Assembly: GCA_016302965.1 (NCBI GenBank) | Contig: JAEDMP010000084.1 | Location: 1-10,389 of the forward strand | Direction: 5' to 3' | Length of the DNA: 10,389 nucleotides | From: Bacteroidaceae bacterium | Lineage (GTDB): Bacteria > Bacteroidota > Bacteroidia > Bacteroidales > Bacteroidaceae | Shown here: one piece after another, positions 1 to 7,170 of the stretch | Position numbering within the stretch: the first letter of the stretch is position 1 | Layout of the letters: each line of letters starts with the position of its first letter | Made by a program: the position numbers and the translations under genes | The notes under the pieces: generated by a model | What the model saw: only the letters and a program-made list of their open reading frames with translations | Databases searched by the model: none | Told to the model about the DNA's origin: nothing

Positions 1-55
1 ACACCTGCATGGAGTCGATGGCAATCTGTCGCTTGGCAACATCGCTCACCTCCAT
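1..55 (-). CDS. 5' end of an unidentified minus-strand gene (partial)
   Basis: Read on the minus strand from an ATG at 55, the first codons give MEVSDVAKRQIAIDSMQV and continue past the left edge. An in-frame TGA lies three codons upstream of this ATG, so the ATG at 55 is the first possible ATG start, with GTG at 49 as an alternative. The composition looks protein-like (mixed charged and aliphatic residues), but 18 codons are too few to name a family. It is divergent from the ATPase at 284, and the tandem repeats at 106-191 lie between the two genes. It could be a chance open frame. Confidence 0.4.
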   Translation of the reverse strand, partial: MEVSDVAKRQIAIDSMQV

Positions 56-105
56 AGAGGGTCAGGGGACAGGTTGATTACTTCTCGAGGCCTATTATCA
101 TCATC

Positions 106-191
106 TTGCCCCTGATTTACGACAAATTTCACACCATTTTGCCCCTGATTTACGACAAATTTTTCACTATTTTGCCCCTGATTTGCGACAC
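106..191. repeat. Three-copy 33-bp direct tandem repeat upstream of the ATPase
   Basis: The core TTGCCCCTGATTTACGACAA occurs at 106, 139 and 172, with exact 33-base periodicity. The first two copies are identical over 24 bases (106-129 and 139-162) and are separated by 9-base AT-rich spacers. The third copy (from 172) has a TTACGACA to TTGCGACA change and diverges after about 19 bases. The array ends 15 bases before the -33 element of the ATPase promoter. The period is about three helical turns, so a protein binding each copy would sit on nearly the same face. Function is unknown: it could be an operator array, a recombination target or the end of a mobile cassette. With only three copies and 9-base spacers it is not a CRISPR. 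Confidence 0.85.
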
Positions 192-205
192 AAACGAGAA
201 AATGC

Positions 206-236
206 TTGCATAATTAATTATAATTAAGTATCTTTG
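206..236 (+). promoter_or_regulatory. Bacteroidetes-type promoter of the DUF4143 ATPase
   Basis: A TTG at 206-208 (-33) is followed after 20 bases by TATCTTTG at 229-236, matching the -7 consensus TAnnTTTG. Transcription would start near 241, giving a leader of roughly 43 bases before the ATG at 284. The last repeat copy of the 106-191 array lies immediately upstream, so the repeats are well placed to control this promoter. Confidence 0.7.
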
Positions 237-283
237 CCGGCAAAATATCATAAAGAAGTCGTATAGAAAGAACGATTAAGAAA

Positions 284-1615
284 ATGTTCAAGAGAGATAT
301 CATACATCGACTCGATCAATGGAAGTCAAGCGACTCCCGTAAGCCCCTGATACTACGTGGCGCACGCCAAGTAGGAAAGACTACCGTAGTGAATGAATTC
401 GGCAAGACATATGCCAACTATCTCTACTATAACATGGAGCAAACACAGGATCGCAATGTGATGGAAATGGACATATCAATGGAAAACCTCGAGACGATGC
501 TCTATGCTTCAAAAGGCAAGGAAAACCGCAAGGGAGACACGCTTCTGTTTATCGACGAAATACAAAACTCCCCCAAGACCATTGCCCGACTCAGATATTT
601 CTATGAGCAACTGCCCCATTTGCACGTCATTGCCGCGGGGTCGTTACTTGAAAATCTAATTGACATAAAAGTCAGCTTTCCAGTAGGCAGAGTGCAATAT
701 ATGGCCCTTCGTCCATGTTCGTTCTTCGAATTCCTTGGAGCATTAGGCAAGGGCAACCTCAGAGCCATTTTATCCACATCGCCCGAGATGGCTCTACCGT
801 TTCACAACGAATTAATGAATCTTTTCCAGCAATATATGCTTGTGGGAGGAATGCCTGAGATAGTCGATGCCTTTTCAAAAAATAAAGACATCCTGGGGCT
901 CGACACTTATTTCGATACTCTCGTGACAGCTTACAAGGATGACGTTGAAAAATACGTCAGAGGCAACAAACTCACGGAAGTTGTGCGCTTCATTCTTTCT
1001 TATGGTTGGAGTGAAGCCGGCGAAACTATCACATTAGGGAATTTTGCCAAGTCTTCCTATCAGTCACGTGAGGTGAGCGAAGCATTCCGCCTACTTGAGA
1101 AAGCCATGCTTACGGAGCTTGTTTATCCTACCTCATCACCCATACAACCGGTTATACCCGAGACAAGACGTAAGCCGAAACTGATATGGTTTGACACAGG
1201 TATAGTCAACTACCAGGCAGGCATTCGCAAGGACATTATCGGAGCAAAGGACATTCTCGACGTATGGCGCGGAAGAATAGCAGAGCAAGTTGTTGCTCAG
1301 GAACTGTTGGCATTGAGTGAAAAAGTGGGACAACGACGTGCCTACTGGTCGCGTCCCAATAACGGAGCGGAGATGGATTTCATATATTTATATGATTCAC
1401 GGATAATCCCTATCGAAGTGAAAAACGGCAAAAATGCCCATCTACGCTCCATACAAGTGTTTATGGACATGTCTCCCGAGGACATTGCCATAAGGATATG
1501 GTCGGGCAATTATTCTATTGACATTGTCAAAACGCCCTCGGGCAAGCCATTCCGCCTTGTCAATATCCCCTTCTATCTTATAGGGTGTATAAACGAGATA
1601 TTAGGGAATTTATAA
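284..1615 (+). CDS. DUF4143-family ATP-binding protein (AAA_14 ATPase)
   Basis: This is a complete 443-residue P-loop ATPase, the usual length for the AAA_14 plus DUF4143 family. Visible motifs are Walker A GARQVGKT (26-33), Walker B LLFIDE (87-92), a sensor-like AAGS (117-120) and the family segment LRPCSFFEFL (142-151) with R136 as a possible arginine finger. The C-terminal half carries the DUF4143 region: a winged-helix-like part (about 250-300), then WFDTG (302-306). It ends in a restriction-endonuclease-like fold with E334, D365 in AEMDF, and E378/K380 in IPIEVK. The last motif resembles the PD-(D/E)XK signature, but nuclease activity is unproven. No signal peptide or membrane segment is seen, so it is probably cytoplasmic. 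The biological role of the family is poorly known; members are multicopy in Bacteroidales and sit in accessory DNA. Base use is visibly more AT-rich than in the peptidase and GH43 genes, which fits acquired DNA. The gene is monocistronic and convergent with the glycosylase gene. Confidence 0.93.
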   Translation: MFKRDIIHRLDQWKSSDSRKPLILRGARQVGKTTVVNEFGKTYANYLYYNMEQTQDRNVMEMDISMENLETMLYASKGKENRKGDTLLFIDEIQNSPKTIARLRYFYEQLPHLHVIAAGSLLENLIDIKVSFPVGRVQYMALRPCSFFEFLGALGKGNLRAILSTSPEMALPFHNELMNLFQQYMLVGGMPEIVDAFSKNKDILGLDTYFDTLVTAYKDDVEKYVRGNKLTEVVRFILSYGWSEAGETITLGNFAKSSYQSREVSEAFRLLEKAMLTELVYPTSSPIQPVIPETRRKPKLIWFDTGIVNYQAGIRKDIIGAKDILDVWRGRIAEQVVAQELLALSEKVGQRRAYWSRPNNGAEMDFIYLYDSRIIPIEVKNGKNAHLRSIQVFMDMSPEDIAIRIWSGNYSIDIVKTPSGKPFRLVNIPFYLIGCINEILGNL

Positions 1616-1702
1616 AACTCTCCATCTGAATACCTGAATGGTCATCCACATGGTGAGTGGACGACCATTCTTGAGATGACTGAAAGCACGTTCTTGTTGT
1701 GT
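1610..1702 (-). other. Open 30-codon frame with a hairpin, possible gene remnant
   Basis: On the minus strand a frame is open from 1702 to a TAA at 1612-1610. It encodes TQQERAFSHLKNG followed by RPLTMWMTIQVFRWRVL. There is no plausible start at its upstream end; an in-frame TAG lies at 1705-1703. The peptide looks more protein-like than random, so it may be the 3' end of a lost gene, but I do not recognise it. Its middle overlaps the inverted repeat at 1636-1670. Its stop overlaps the stop region of the ATPase (the palindrome TTATAA at 1610-1615). Confidence 0.2.
1636..1670. repeat. 14-bp inverted repeat (hairpin) after the ATPase gene
   Basis: Arms GAATGGTCATCCAC (1636-1649) and GTGGACGACCATTC (1657-1670) pair with a single mismatch around a 7-base loop. 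No T-run follows on either side, so it is not a standard intrinsic terminator. It lies 20 bases after the ATPase stop in the 168-base convergent gap. A weaker hairpin, CACT/AGTG (1721-1734), followed by A and seven Ts (1736-1742) might stop transcription of the ATPase instead. I see no further gene in 1616-1783. Confidence 0.6.
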
Positions 1703-1783
1703 CTATATTTGTTTTTGCACCACTAAGTTAAGTGATTTTTTTGACATGGCCAAATCCTGAGCTGATCTCCAAAGATAATGCTG

Positions 1784-2401
1784 TTATTTTGTCGGAAGGT
1801 TATTGGCAAACGCCTTCGCATATTGCTCTGCCTTGCGTTCCGGTTTCATCGGGTAGGCGCGCGAACTGCTGGGCATGCGGTAGATGCGGAGCTGCCGCCC
1901 CTGAAGGGAGGCTTCGGCATACTCACCCACCTTGGGCTCCTTCACGCCGAAGCGACGGCAAAGGGTGGAGGTGGCAAGCTGTCCGGCGGTGATGATGGTA
2001 TGGCATTGGGGCATACGGCGGAGCATCGCCTCTACATCGGTTTCCTCGATGATGTCGAGGTCCTTGTCTGAGGCGGTATTCTTGGTCCTGATGATTCTGG
2101 TGGCCGTGTCGTACATCGCAATGCCTTTCTCCCGGAGAAAGGATTCTATCTTTGGTTGGTCAAAACGCTTTTCCCCCTCCAGGATGAAATGGTTCTTGTC
2201 GTTGAAAAAGAGGAGGCCCATGATGCGCCACATGTCGTTCTGGAAGTTAGGGTAATAGAATGGCATGCACCATCTGTGCTCGGCGGGCGGGAAGGTGCCC
2301 AACATCAAGAACTCCGCTCCGTCGGGAATGAACGGAACAAAGGGATGGCTCTCTATCTGACGATTTCCTGTCTGATGACGCTCAGTCTGAAGGTTCTCCA
2401 T
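1784..2401 (-). CDS. Uracil-DNA glycosylase superfamily protein
   Basis: This 205-residue cytoplasmic protein is predicted to excise damaged bases such as uracil from DNA at the start of base excision repair. The superfamily fold is suggested by motif 1, LMLGTFPPAEHR (32-43), and by FYYPNFQNDMW (48-58), which fits the region of the base-stacking aromatic. Other matching parts are the core strand TIITAG (135-140) and motif 2, RMPSSSRAY (175-183), near the end. Motif 2 lacks the histidine of classical HPSPLS motifs, as in Mug/TDG-like and several bacterial branches. The substrate range therefore cannot be read from sequence. The N-terminal 20 residues are polar and poorly conserved-looking, so a later start is possible, but the ATG at 2401 is the only one before motif 1. 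The gene is transcribed alone, divergent from the S9 peptidase and convergent with the ATPase. Confidence 0.82.
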   Translation of the reverse strand: MENLQTERHQTGNRQIESHPFVPFIPDGAEFLMLGTFPPAEHRWCMPFYYPNFQNDMWRIMGLLFFNDKNHFILEGEKRFDQPKIESFLREKGIAMYDTATRIIRTKNTASDKDLDIIEETDVEAMLRRMPQCHTIITAGQLATSTLCRRFGVKEPKVGEYAEASLQGRQLRIYRMPSSSRAYPMKPERKAEQYAKAFANNLPTK

Positions 2402-2447
2402 ACGCTATTGAAAGGTATAATTGTTGATAAAATGCTGGATTCGGCGG

Positions 2448-2455
2448 TAAAGATA
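2448..2455 (-). promoter_or_regulatory. Possible -7 element of the glycosylase gene
   Basis: On the minus strand TATCTTTA (2455 to 2448) differs from TAnnTTTG only at the last base and lies 46 bases before the ATG at 2401. No TTG is found at the expected -33 position, so the call is weak. It would sit almost back to back with the peptidase promoter at 2475-2505. Confidence 0.35.
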
Positions 2456-2474
2456 CGAAAAAAGTCTGATTTGT

Positions 2475-2505
2475 TTGGATAGTTTGCAGGAAATTCGTAC
2501 TTTTG
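2475..2505 (+). promoter_or_regulatory. Promoter of the S9 peptidase gene
   Basis: TTG at 2475-2477 and TACTTTTG at 2498-2505 are separated by 20 bases, an exact fit to the Bacteroidetes -33/-7 pattern. The predicted leader is about 60 bases to the ATG at 2569. Confidence 0.7.
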
Positions 2506-2568
2506 CCCTGAAGAAACTTGCTTCAAGGGTCGTGGTATTCATGATTCATACCCCAAGAATATTATCCA

Positions 2569-5103
2569 ATGAAAACAAATATGAAGGAAACGAATGGTTA
2601 TCTGCTGAGGACACTCACCTGTGCCCTCACCGCCTCATGGATGGTGGCTGCGGCACCGCTGAGGGCCGCCGACGAGACTCCTGCCCAGAAAGGAAAAGAG
2701 AAGAGTGACACCTTGGTTGTGAATCATTTCCGCTATATGGGACCGGTGGAGGTGAAGACCCCGATGATGGTAGACAGTGTGGATGTCACCTCCAAGGCAT
2801 TCGAGACGGCACAATGGCTCGATCAGCCCTTCTCGATGGCCACGGCTGCCAGAGAGAGCCGACCCGTGGAGACGCTGCCTCTGACGGAGAAGCAACTCGC
2901 CGTCAACATCGCCGACTTTGTGATGGAGACCCAGAACTATATGGAGGCTGAGGTGAAGGTGGAGGGACTGAAACACTGGCGCCTCTATGTTGACGGCGTG
3001 AAGAATACGGACGGCAAGGTGAAGCTCGAGCCTGCCACCCATCGTCTCACCCTCCAGTATCTCTCGCTGCCCGACACCGCCCAGCAGCCCAAGGTGAGCA
3101 TCATCTGCCAGCAGACCAACGGGTTGGTGACCGACAACCAAGGCCGCAGGATGTTCACCATCCATGACGTGGTGGAGGGCGTGGGGCTGTCGGTCGTTGG
3201 TCTCTCGCCCAACGGCAAATACCTTATCGTGACCCATTCCACGAGAAAGAAGGGGGGACAGACCGACACCACCCGCCGCTTGATAGAGACCGCTACGGGC
3301 AAGGTGCTCACCGAGCGTCAGGAAAACATCAACTGGCTGCCCCGCACCAACTCCTATTATTATACGCGCGCAGGCGTGGATGGCCGGCAACTTGTGGCAG
3401 TAGACCCTGCCACTGGTCAGGAGACCGTAATGGCCGAACAGTTGCCTGAGGGCTACTTCACCATCGCCCCCACCGAAGACTACCTCATCTACTCCTTGCA
3501 GCGTGAGGGTACCGCCGACCGCAAGGATGTGTATGAAATCATCCATCCCGACGACCGGCAACCGGGATGGCGCAAGCGCGGCTATCTCGCCCGCTATGAC
3601 CTGAAGACGGGTGTGATGCAGCCGCTCACCTACGGCTATCGTTCCTGCTGGCTCCAGGATATCTCCGCCGACGGACGCTATCTGCTCTTCTCAGCCGCTA
3701 CATCTCGGTTGACCCAGCGCCCCACCACACTCAGTTCTATCTATCGGCTCGACCTGCTGACCATGCAGACCGACACCCTGGTGGAGAAAGACGGGTTTGT
3801 GGGCAGTGCCCTCTTTTCACCCGACGGGAAAAAGGTGGTCATCATGGGTTCTCCCGAGTCGTTCGACGGCATCGGCAAGAAGGTGAAGGAGGGACAAACC
3901 CCCAGCATGATTGACACCCAACTCTATCTGATGGACCTCAGCAGCAAGCAGTTGACACCCCTCACGCGTGACTTCTATCCCAATGTGCTGTCGATGGAAT
4001 GGAGCGAGGCCGACGGCAACCTCTATTTCAAGGCCGAAGACCGCGACTGTGTGCACCTCTTCCGGATGGACGGCAGGAGTCTGCGCATCGAGCGTCTGCG
4101 GGTGCCCGAGGAATATGTGCGTGGCTTCTCGCTCGCCAAGACAGCAGCGCTGATGGCCTACAATGGTGAGAGTGCCGCCAATGCCCAGCGTCTCTATACC
4201 GTGCAGACCAAGACGATGAAAACCAAGACCCTGCGCGACACTTTTGCCGAGCGTTTCCAGGATGTGGCATTCGGTAAGGTGGAGGCCTGGGACTATGTCA
4301 ACTCCCGCGGTGATACCATCTGTGGCCGTTATTATCTGCCGCCCCACTTTGATGCCGGTAAGCAGTATCCGATGCTCGTCTACTACTATGGCGGCTGTTC
4401 GCCCACGAGCCGTTTCTTCAGCAGCGTCTACTCCTTCCACTCCTATGCTGCCATGGGCTATGTGGTCTATGTGGTGGAACCCAGCGGTACCACGGGCTTC
4501 GGCCAGGAGTTCTCAGCCCGCCATGTGAACACCGCCGGCGACTATGTGGCCGATGATATCATCGAGGGTACCAAGCGCTTTGCCGCCGAACATCCCTTTG
4601 TCAATCCGAAGAAGATAGGCTGTCTGGGAGCCTCCTATGGCGGTTTCATGACCCAGTATCTGCAGACCAAGACCGACATCTTTGCCGCTGCCGTCTCCCA
4701 TGCCGGTATCAGCGACCACACCAGTTATTGGGGTGAGGGGTATTGGGGCTATTCCTACAGTGAGGTATCGATGGCCAACAGTTATCCCTGGCAGAACAAA
4801 CAGCTCTATGTAGACCATAGTCCGCTTTACAATGCCGACAAGATACATACCCCCCTGCTCTTTGTGCATGGAGATGCCGACCATAATGTGCCTGTGGGTG
4901 AGAGTATCCAGATGTATACCGCCCTGAAACTGCTCGGCCGGGAAACCGCCCTGGTGCTGGTGGCCGACCAGGATCACCATATCCTGGAGTATGGTAAGAC
5001 GCTCCGCTGGTATTCCACCATGCTCGCCTGGTTTGCCAAGTGGCTCAAGGATGATTCCTCCTGGTGGGATGCGATGTACGACCCCAAACGTTGCCGCTAT
5101 TGA
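2569..5103 (+). CDS. Secreted S9-family serine peptidase (prolyl oligopeptidase / DPP type)
   Basis: This 844-residue exported peptidase probably removes short peptides from oligopeptides in the periplasm or at the surface. A signal peptide is visible (hydrophobic stretch about 15-29, likely cleavage near residue 33). Residues 126-180 form a small beta-rich segment with WRLYVDGVK and LEPATHRLTLQYL that resembles a PEGA-like sandwich. A beta-propeller follows (about 195-560), with SPNGKYL, SADGRYL and SPDGKKV blades. The C-terminal alpha/beta hydrolase (about 590-844) carries the catalytic triad: S689 in GASYGG, D771 in HGDADHNVP and H803 in DQDHHIL. The oxyanion tyrosine is probably in YYYGG. 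The YEEE motif that binds the N-terminus in true DPP-IV enzymes is not seen, so dipeptidyl specificity should not be assumed. The ATG at 2569 is chosen; the in-frame ATG at 2581 would give an equally good signal peptide. The gene is monocistronic and ends at a clear terminator. Confidence 0.9.
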   Translation: MKTNMKETNGYLLRTLTCALTASWMVAAAPLRAADETPAQKGKEKSDTLVVNHFRYMGPVEVKTPMMVDSVDVTSKAFETAQWLDQPFSMATAARESRPVETLPLTEKQLAVNIADFVMETQNYMEAEVKVEGLKHWRLYVDGVKNTDGKVKLEPATHRLTLQYLSLPDTAQQPKVSIICQQTNGLVTDNQGRRMFTIHDVVEGVGLSVVGLSPNGKYLIVTHSTRKKGGQTDTTRRLIETATGKVLTERQENINWLPRTNSYYYTRAGVDGRQLVAVDPATGQETVMAEQLPEGYFTIAPTEDYLIYSLQREGTADRKDVYEIIHPDDRQPGWRKRGYLARYDLKTGVMQPLTYGYRSCWLQDISADGRYLLFSAATSRLTQRPTTLSSIYRLDLLTMQTDTLVEKDGFVGSALFSPDGKKVVIMGSPESFDGIGKKVKEGQTPSMIDTQLYLMDLSSKQLTPLTRDFYPNVLSMEWSEADGNLYFKAEDRDCVHLFRMDGRSLRIERLRVPEEYVRGFSLAKTAALMAYNGESAANAQRLYTVQTKTMKTKTLRDTFAERFQDVAFGKVEAWDYVNSRGDTICGRYYLPPHFDAGKQYPMLVYYYGGCSPTSRFFSSVYSFHSYAAMGYVVYVVEPSGTTGFGQEFSARHVNTAGDYVADDIIEGTKRFAAEHPFVNPKKIGCLGASYGGFMTQYLQTKTDIFAAAVSHAGISDHTSYWGEGYWGYSYSEVSMANSYPWQNKQLYVDHSPLYNADKIHTPLLFVHGDADHNVPVGESIQMYTALKLLGRETALVLVADQDHHILEYGKTLRWYSTMLAWFAKWLKDDSSWWDAMYDPKRCRY

Positions 5104-5134
5104 CCATCAGCAGTGTCGGCAATCGACCTACAGG

Positions 5135-5175
5135 GGAAGGGAAGAACTTTTTTTCGGTTCTCCCTTCCTTTTTTT
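5135..5175 (+). terminator. Intrinsic terminator of the S9 peptidase gene
   Basis: The arms GGAAGGGAAGAAC (5135-5147) and GTTCTCCCTTCC (5157-5168) pair with one bulged A. The loop is T-rich (nine bases, 5148-5156), and seven Ts follow (5169-5175). It lies 31 bases after the stop codon and separates the peptidase from typA. Confidence 0.85.
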
Positions 5176-5185
5176 GTCTCTATAG

Positions 5186-5216
5186 ATGGATAATTGTAAA
5201 AAAAACAGTAACTTTG
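5186..5216 (+). promoter_or_regulatory. Probable typA promoter
   Basis: TAACTTTG at 5209-5216 matches the -7 consensus and lies 26 bases before the ATG at 5243. The position 20 bases upstream reads ATG (5186-5188) rather than TTG, so the -33 element is imperfect. The preceding terminator means typA needs its own promoter. Confidence 0.55.
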
Positions 5217-5242
5217 CATCCGATTTTATAAGGTAAAAGAAG

Positions 5243-7045
5243 ATGCAAGACATTAGAAACATTGCCATCATCGCCCACGTAGACCATGGAAAGACTACAT
5301 TGGTCGATAAGATGATGCTCGCAGGAAACCTCTTCAGAGAGGGTCAGGACCTCAGCGGTCAGGTGTTGGACAGCAACGACTTGGAGCGCGAGCGAGGTAT
5401 CACCATCCTCTCCAAGAATGTATCCATCAATTGGAAAGGAGTAAAAATCAATATCATAGACACTCCGGGTCACTCTGACTTCGGAGGCGAGGTGGAGCGT
5501 GTGCTCAACATGGCAGACGGCTGTCTGCTCCTCGTCGATGCTTTTGAGGGACCCATGCCGCAGACCCGTTTCGTGCTGCAGAAGGCGTTGGAGATTGGGC
5601 TGAAGCCCATCGTAGTGGTCAACAAGGTGGACAAACCCAACTGCCGTCCCGAGGAGGTTTACGAGATGGTGTTCGACCTCATGTTCTCGCTCAATGCCAC
5701 CGAAGACCAGCTGGATTTCCCCGTGGTCTATGGTTCGGCCAAGAACAACTGGATGGGCGAGGACTACAAGCAACCCACCACCGATATCCATTATCTGCTC
5801 GACAAGATTGTAGAGGTGATTCCTGCTCCCAAGGTGATTGAGGGTACGCCCCAGATGCTCATCACCTCGCTGGACTACAGCAGTTACACCGGACGTATCG
5901 CCGTGGGACGTGTACACCGTGGCATCCTCACCGAGGGTATGAATATCACCATTGCCCATCGCGATGGTTCTCGCGAGAAGACCCGCATCAAGGAACTCCA
6001 TACCTTCGAGGGGATGGGTCATGTGAAGACCGCAGAGGTGCAGAGTGGCGACATCTGTGCCATCATCGGTCTGGAGAAGTTTGAGATCGGAGATACCATC
6101 TGTGACTTCGAGAATCCCGAGCCTCTGCCTCCCATCGCCATCGATGAGCCCACCATGTCGATGCTTTTCACCATCAATGACTCCCCCTTCTTCGGCAAGG
6201 AGGGCAAGTTTGTGACCAGCCGCCATATCAACGACCGTCTGAACAAAGAGCTGGAGAAGAACCTCGCCCTGCGCGTGGCTCCTTTCGAGGACAGCACCGA
6301 CAAGTGGATTGTCAGCGGCCGCGGTGTGCTCCATCTCTCCGTGCTCATCGAGACCATGCGCCGCGAGGGCTACGAGCTGCAGGTGGGGCAGCCCCAGGTT
6401 ATCTACAAGGAGATCGACGGGGTGAAGTGTGAACCCATAGAGGAACTCACCATCAATGTGCCCGAGGAGTTTGCCTCGAAGATGATTGATATGGTGACCC
6501 GCCGCAAGGGAGAGATGACCTCGATGGAGAGCCAGGCCGACCGGGTGAATATCGAGTTCGATGTCCCGTCGAGAGGTATCATCGGTCTGCGTACCAATGT
6601 GCTCACCGCCAGTCAGGGTGAGGCCATCATGGCCCACCGTTTCAAGGAGTACCAGCCCTTCAAGGGGGAGATTACCCGCCGTGTCAACGGTTCGATGATT
6701 GCGATGGAGACAGGCACTGCCTATGCCTATTCCATCGACAAGCTGCAGGACCGTGGCAAGTTCTTCATCGATCCAGGTGACGAGGTGTATCTTGGCGAGG
6801 TGGTGGGAGAGCATGTCCACGACAACGACCTGGTCATCAATGTGACCAAGGCCAAGCAACTCACCAATACCCGTGCCAGCGGTTCCGACGACAAGGCCCG
6901 CATCGTGCCCCGCACGGTGCTCTCGCTCGAAGAGGCCCTGGAGTATATCAAGGGAGACGAGTTGGTAGAGGTGACTCCCAAGAGCATGCGTATGCGCAAG
7001 ATTATCCTCGACCACAACGAACGCAAGAAGAACGCCAAGGCATAA
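5243..7045 (+). CDS. typA: Ribosome-associated translational GTPase TypA/BipA
   Basis: This 600-residue GTPase is full length for the family and related to EF-G and LepA. It binds 70S ribosomes and supports ribosome assembly and stress or low-temperature growth. The G domain is complete: G1 AHVDHGKT (11-18), G2 RGITI (51-55), G3 DTPGH (73-77), G4 NKVD (127-130) and G5 SAK (165-167). The beta-barrel domain II (about 200-290) and an EF-G-like domain III follow. The domain V-like part begins near EELTINVPEEFASKMIDMV. The TypA-specific C-terminal domain runs to the basic end NERKKNAKA. No Shine-Dalgarno sequence precedes the ATG. The start is fixed by MQDIRNIAIIAHVDHGKT, which is where the family begins. 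It is a single-gene unit between two terminators. The 611-codon open frame on the opposite strand is a codon-bias shadow. Confidence 0.97.
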   Translation: MQDIRNIAIIAHVDHGKTTLVDKMMLAGNLFREGQDLSGQVLDSNDLERERGITILSKNVSINWKGVKINIIDTPGHSDFGGEVERVLNMADGCLLLVDAFEGPMPQTRFVLQKALEIGLKPIVVVNKVDKPNCRPEEVYEMVFDLMFSLNATEDQLDFPVVYGSAKNNWMGEDYKQPTTDIHYLLDKIVEVIPAPKVIEGTPQMLITSLDYSSYTGRIAVGRVHRGILTEGMNITIAHRDGSREKTRIKELHTFEGMGHVKTAEVQSGDICAIIGLEKFEIGDTICDFENPEPLPPIAIDEPTMSMLFTINDSPFFGKEGKFVTSRHINDRLNKELEKNLALRVAPFEDSTDKWIVSGRGVLHLSVLIETMRREGYELQVGQPQVIYKEIDGVKCEPIEELTINVPEEFASKMIDMVTRRKGEMTSMESQADRVNIEFDVPSRGIIGLRTNVLTASQGEAIMAHRFKEYQPFKGEITRRVNGSMIAMETGTAYAYSIDKLQDRGKFFIDPGDEVYLGEVVGEHVHDNDLVINVTKAKQLTNTRASGSDDKARIVPRTVLSLEEALEYIKGDELVEVTPKSMRMRKIILDHNERKKNAKA

Positions 7046-7068
7046 ATCCCGGCATCGAAGAGATAATC

Positions 7069-7112
7069 AAAAAAAAAGCCGTTTGTCTGAATGCAGACAG
7101 GCGGCTTTTTTT
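7069..7112. terminator. Bidirectional terminator between typA and the GH43 gene
   Basis: Nine As (7069-7077) precede the arm GCCGTTTGTCTG (7078-7089). After a 4-base loop comes CAGACAGGCGGC (7094-7105), then seven Ts (7106-7112). The 12-bp stem has only two wobble positions. The A and T runs on either side let it stop typA on the plus strand and the GH43 gene on the minus strand. I see nothing else in the 7046-7170 gap. Confidence 0.92.
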
Positions 7113-7170
7113 GATTGCTTATGTTCTTGGCAGCTTTTTGGGGGAATCCCCCGATGACACTGCTTGGGAG

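Noticed and set aside
106..191. Short CRISPR array
   Set aside because: Only three repeat copies, 9-base spacers and no cas genes. The spacers are too short and AT-rich to be protospacer-derived.
1732..2071. Plus-strand open frames over the glycosylase gene
   Set aside because: They oppose the glycosylase, which carries UDG-fold motifs. The plus-strand products have biased composition and no domain.
2635..3561. 308-codon open frame antisense to the S9 peptidase
   Set aside because: A shadow of the peptidase reading frame with no motif and no promoter; the plus strand has the catalytic gene.
5180..7015. 611-codon open frame antisense to typA
   Set aside because: It lies entirely opposite a highly conserved GTPase gene. 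Its product is rich in His, Leu and Gly with no motifs, typical of a shadow frame produced by codon bias.
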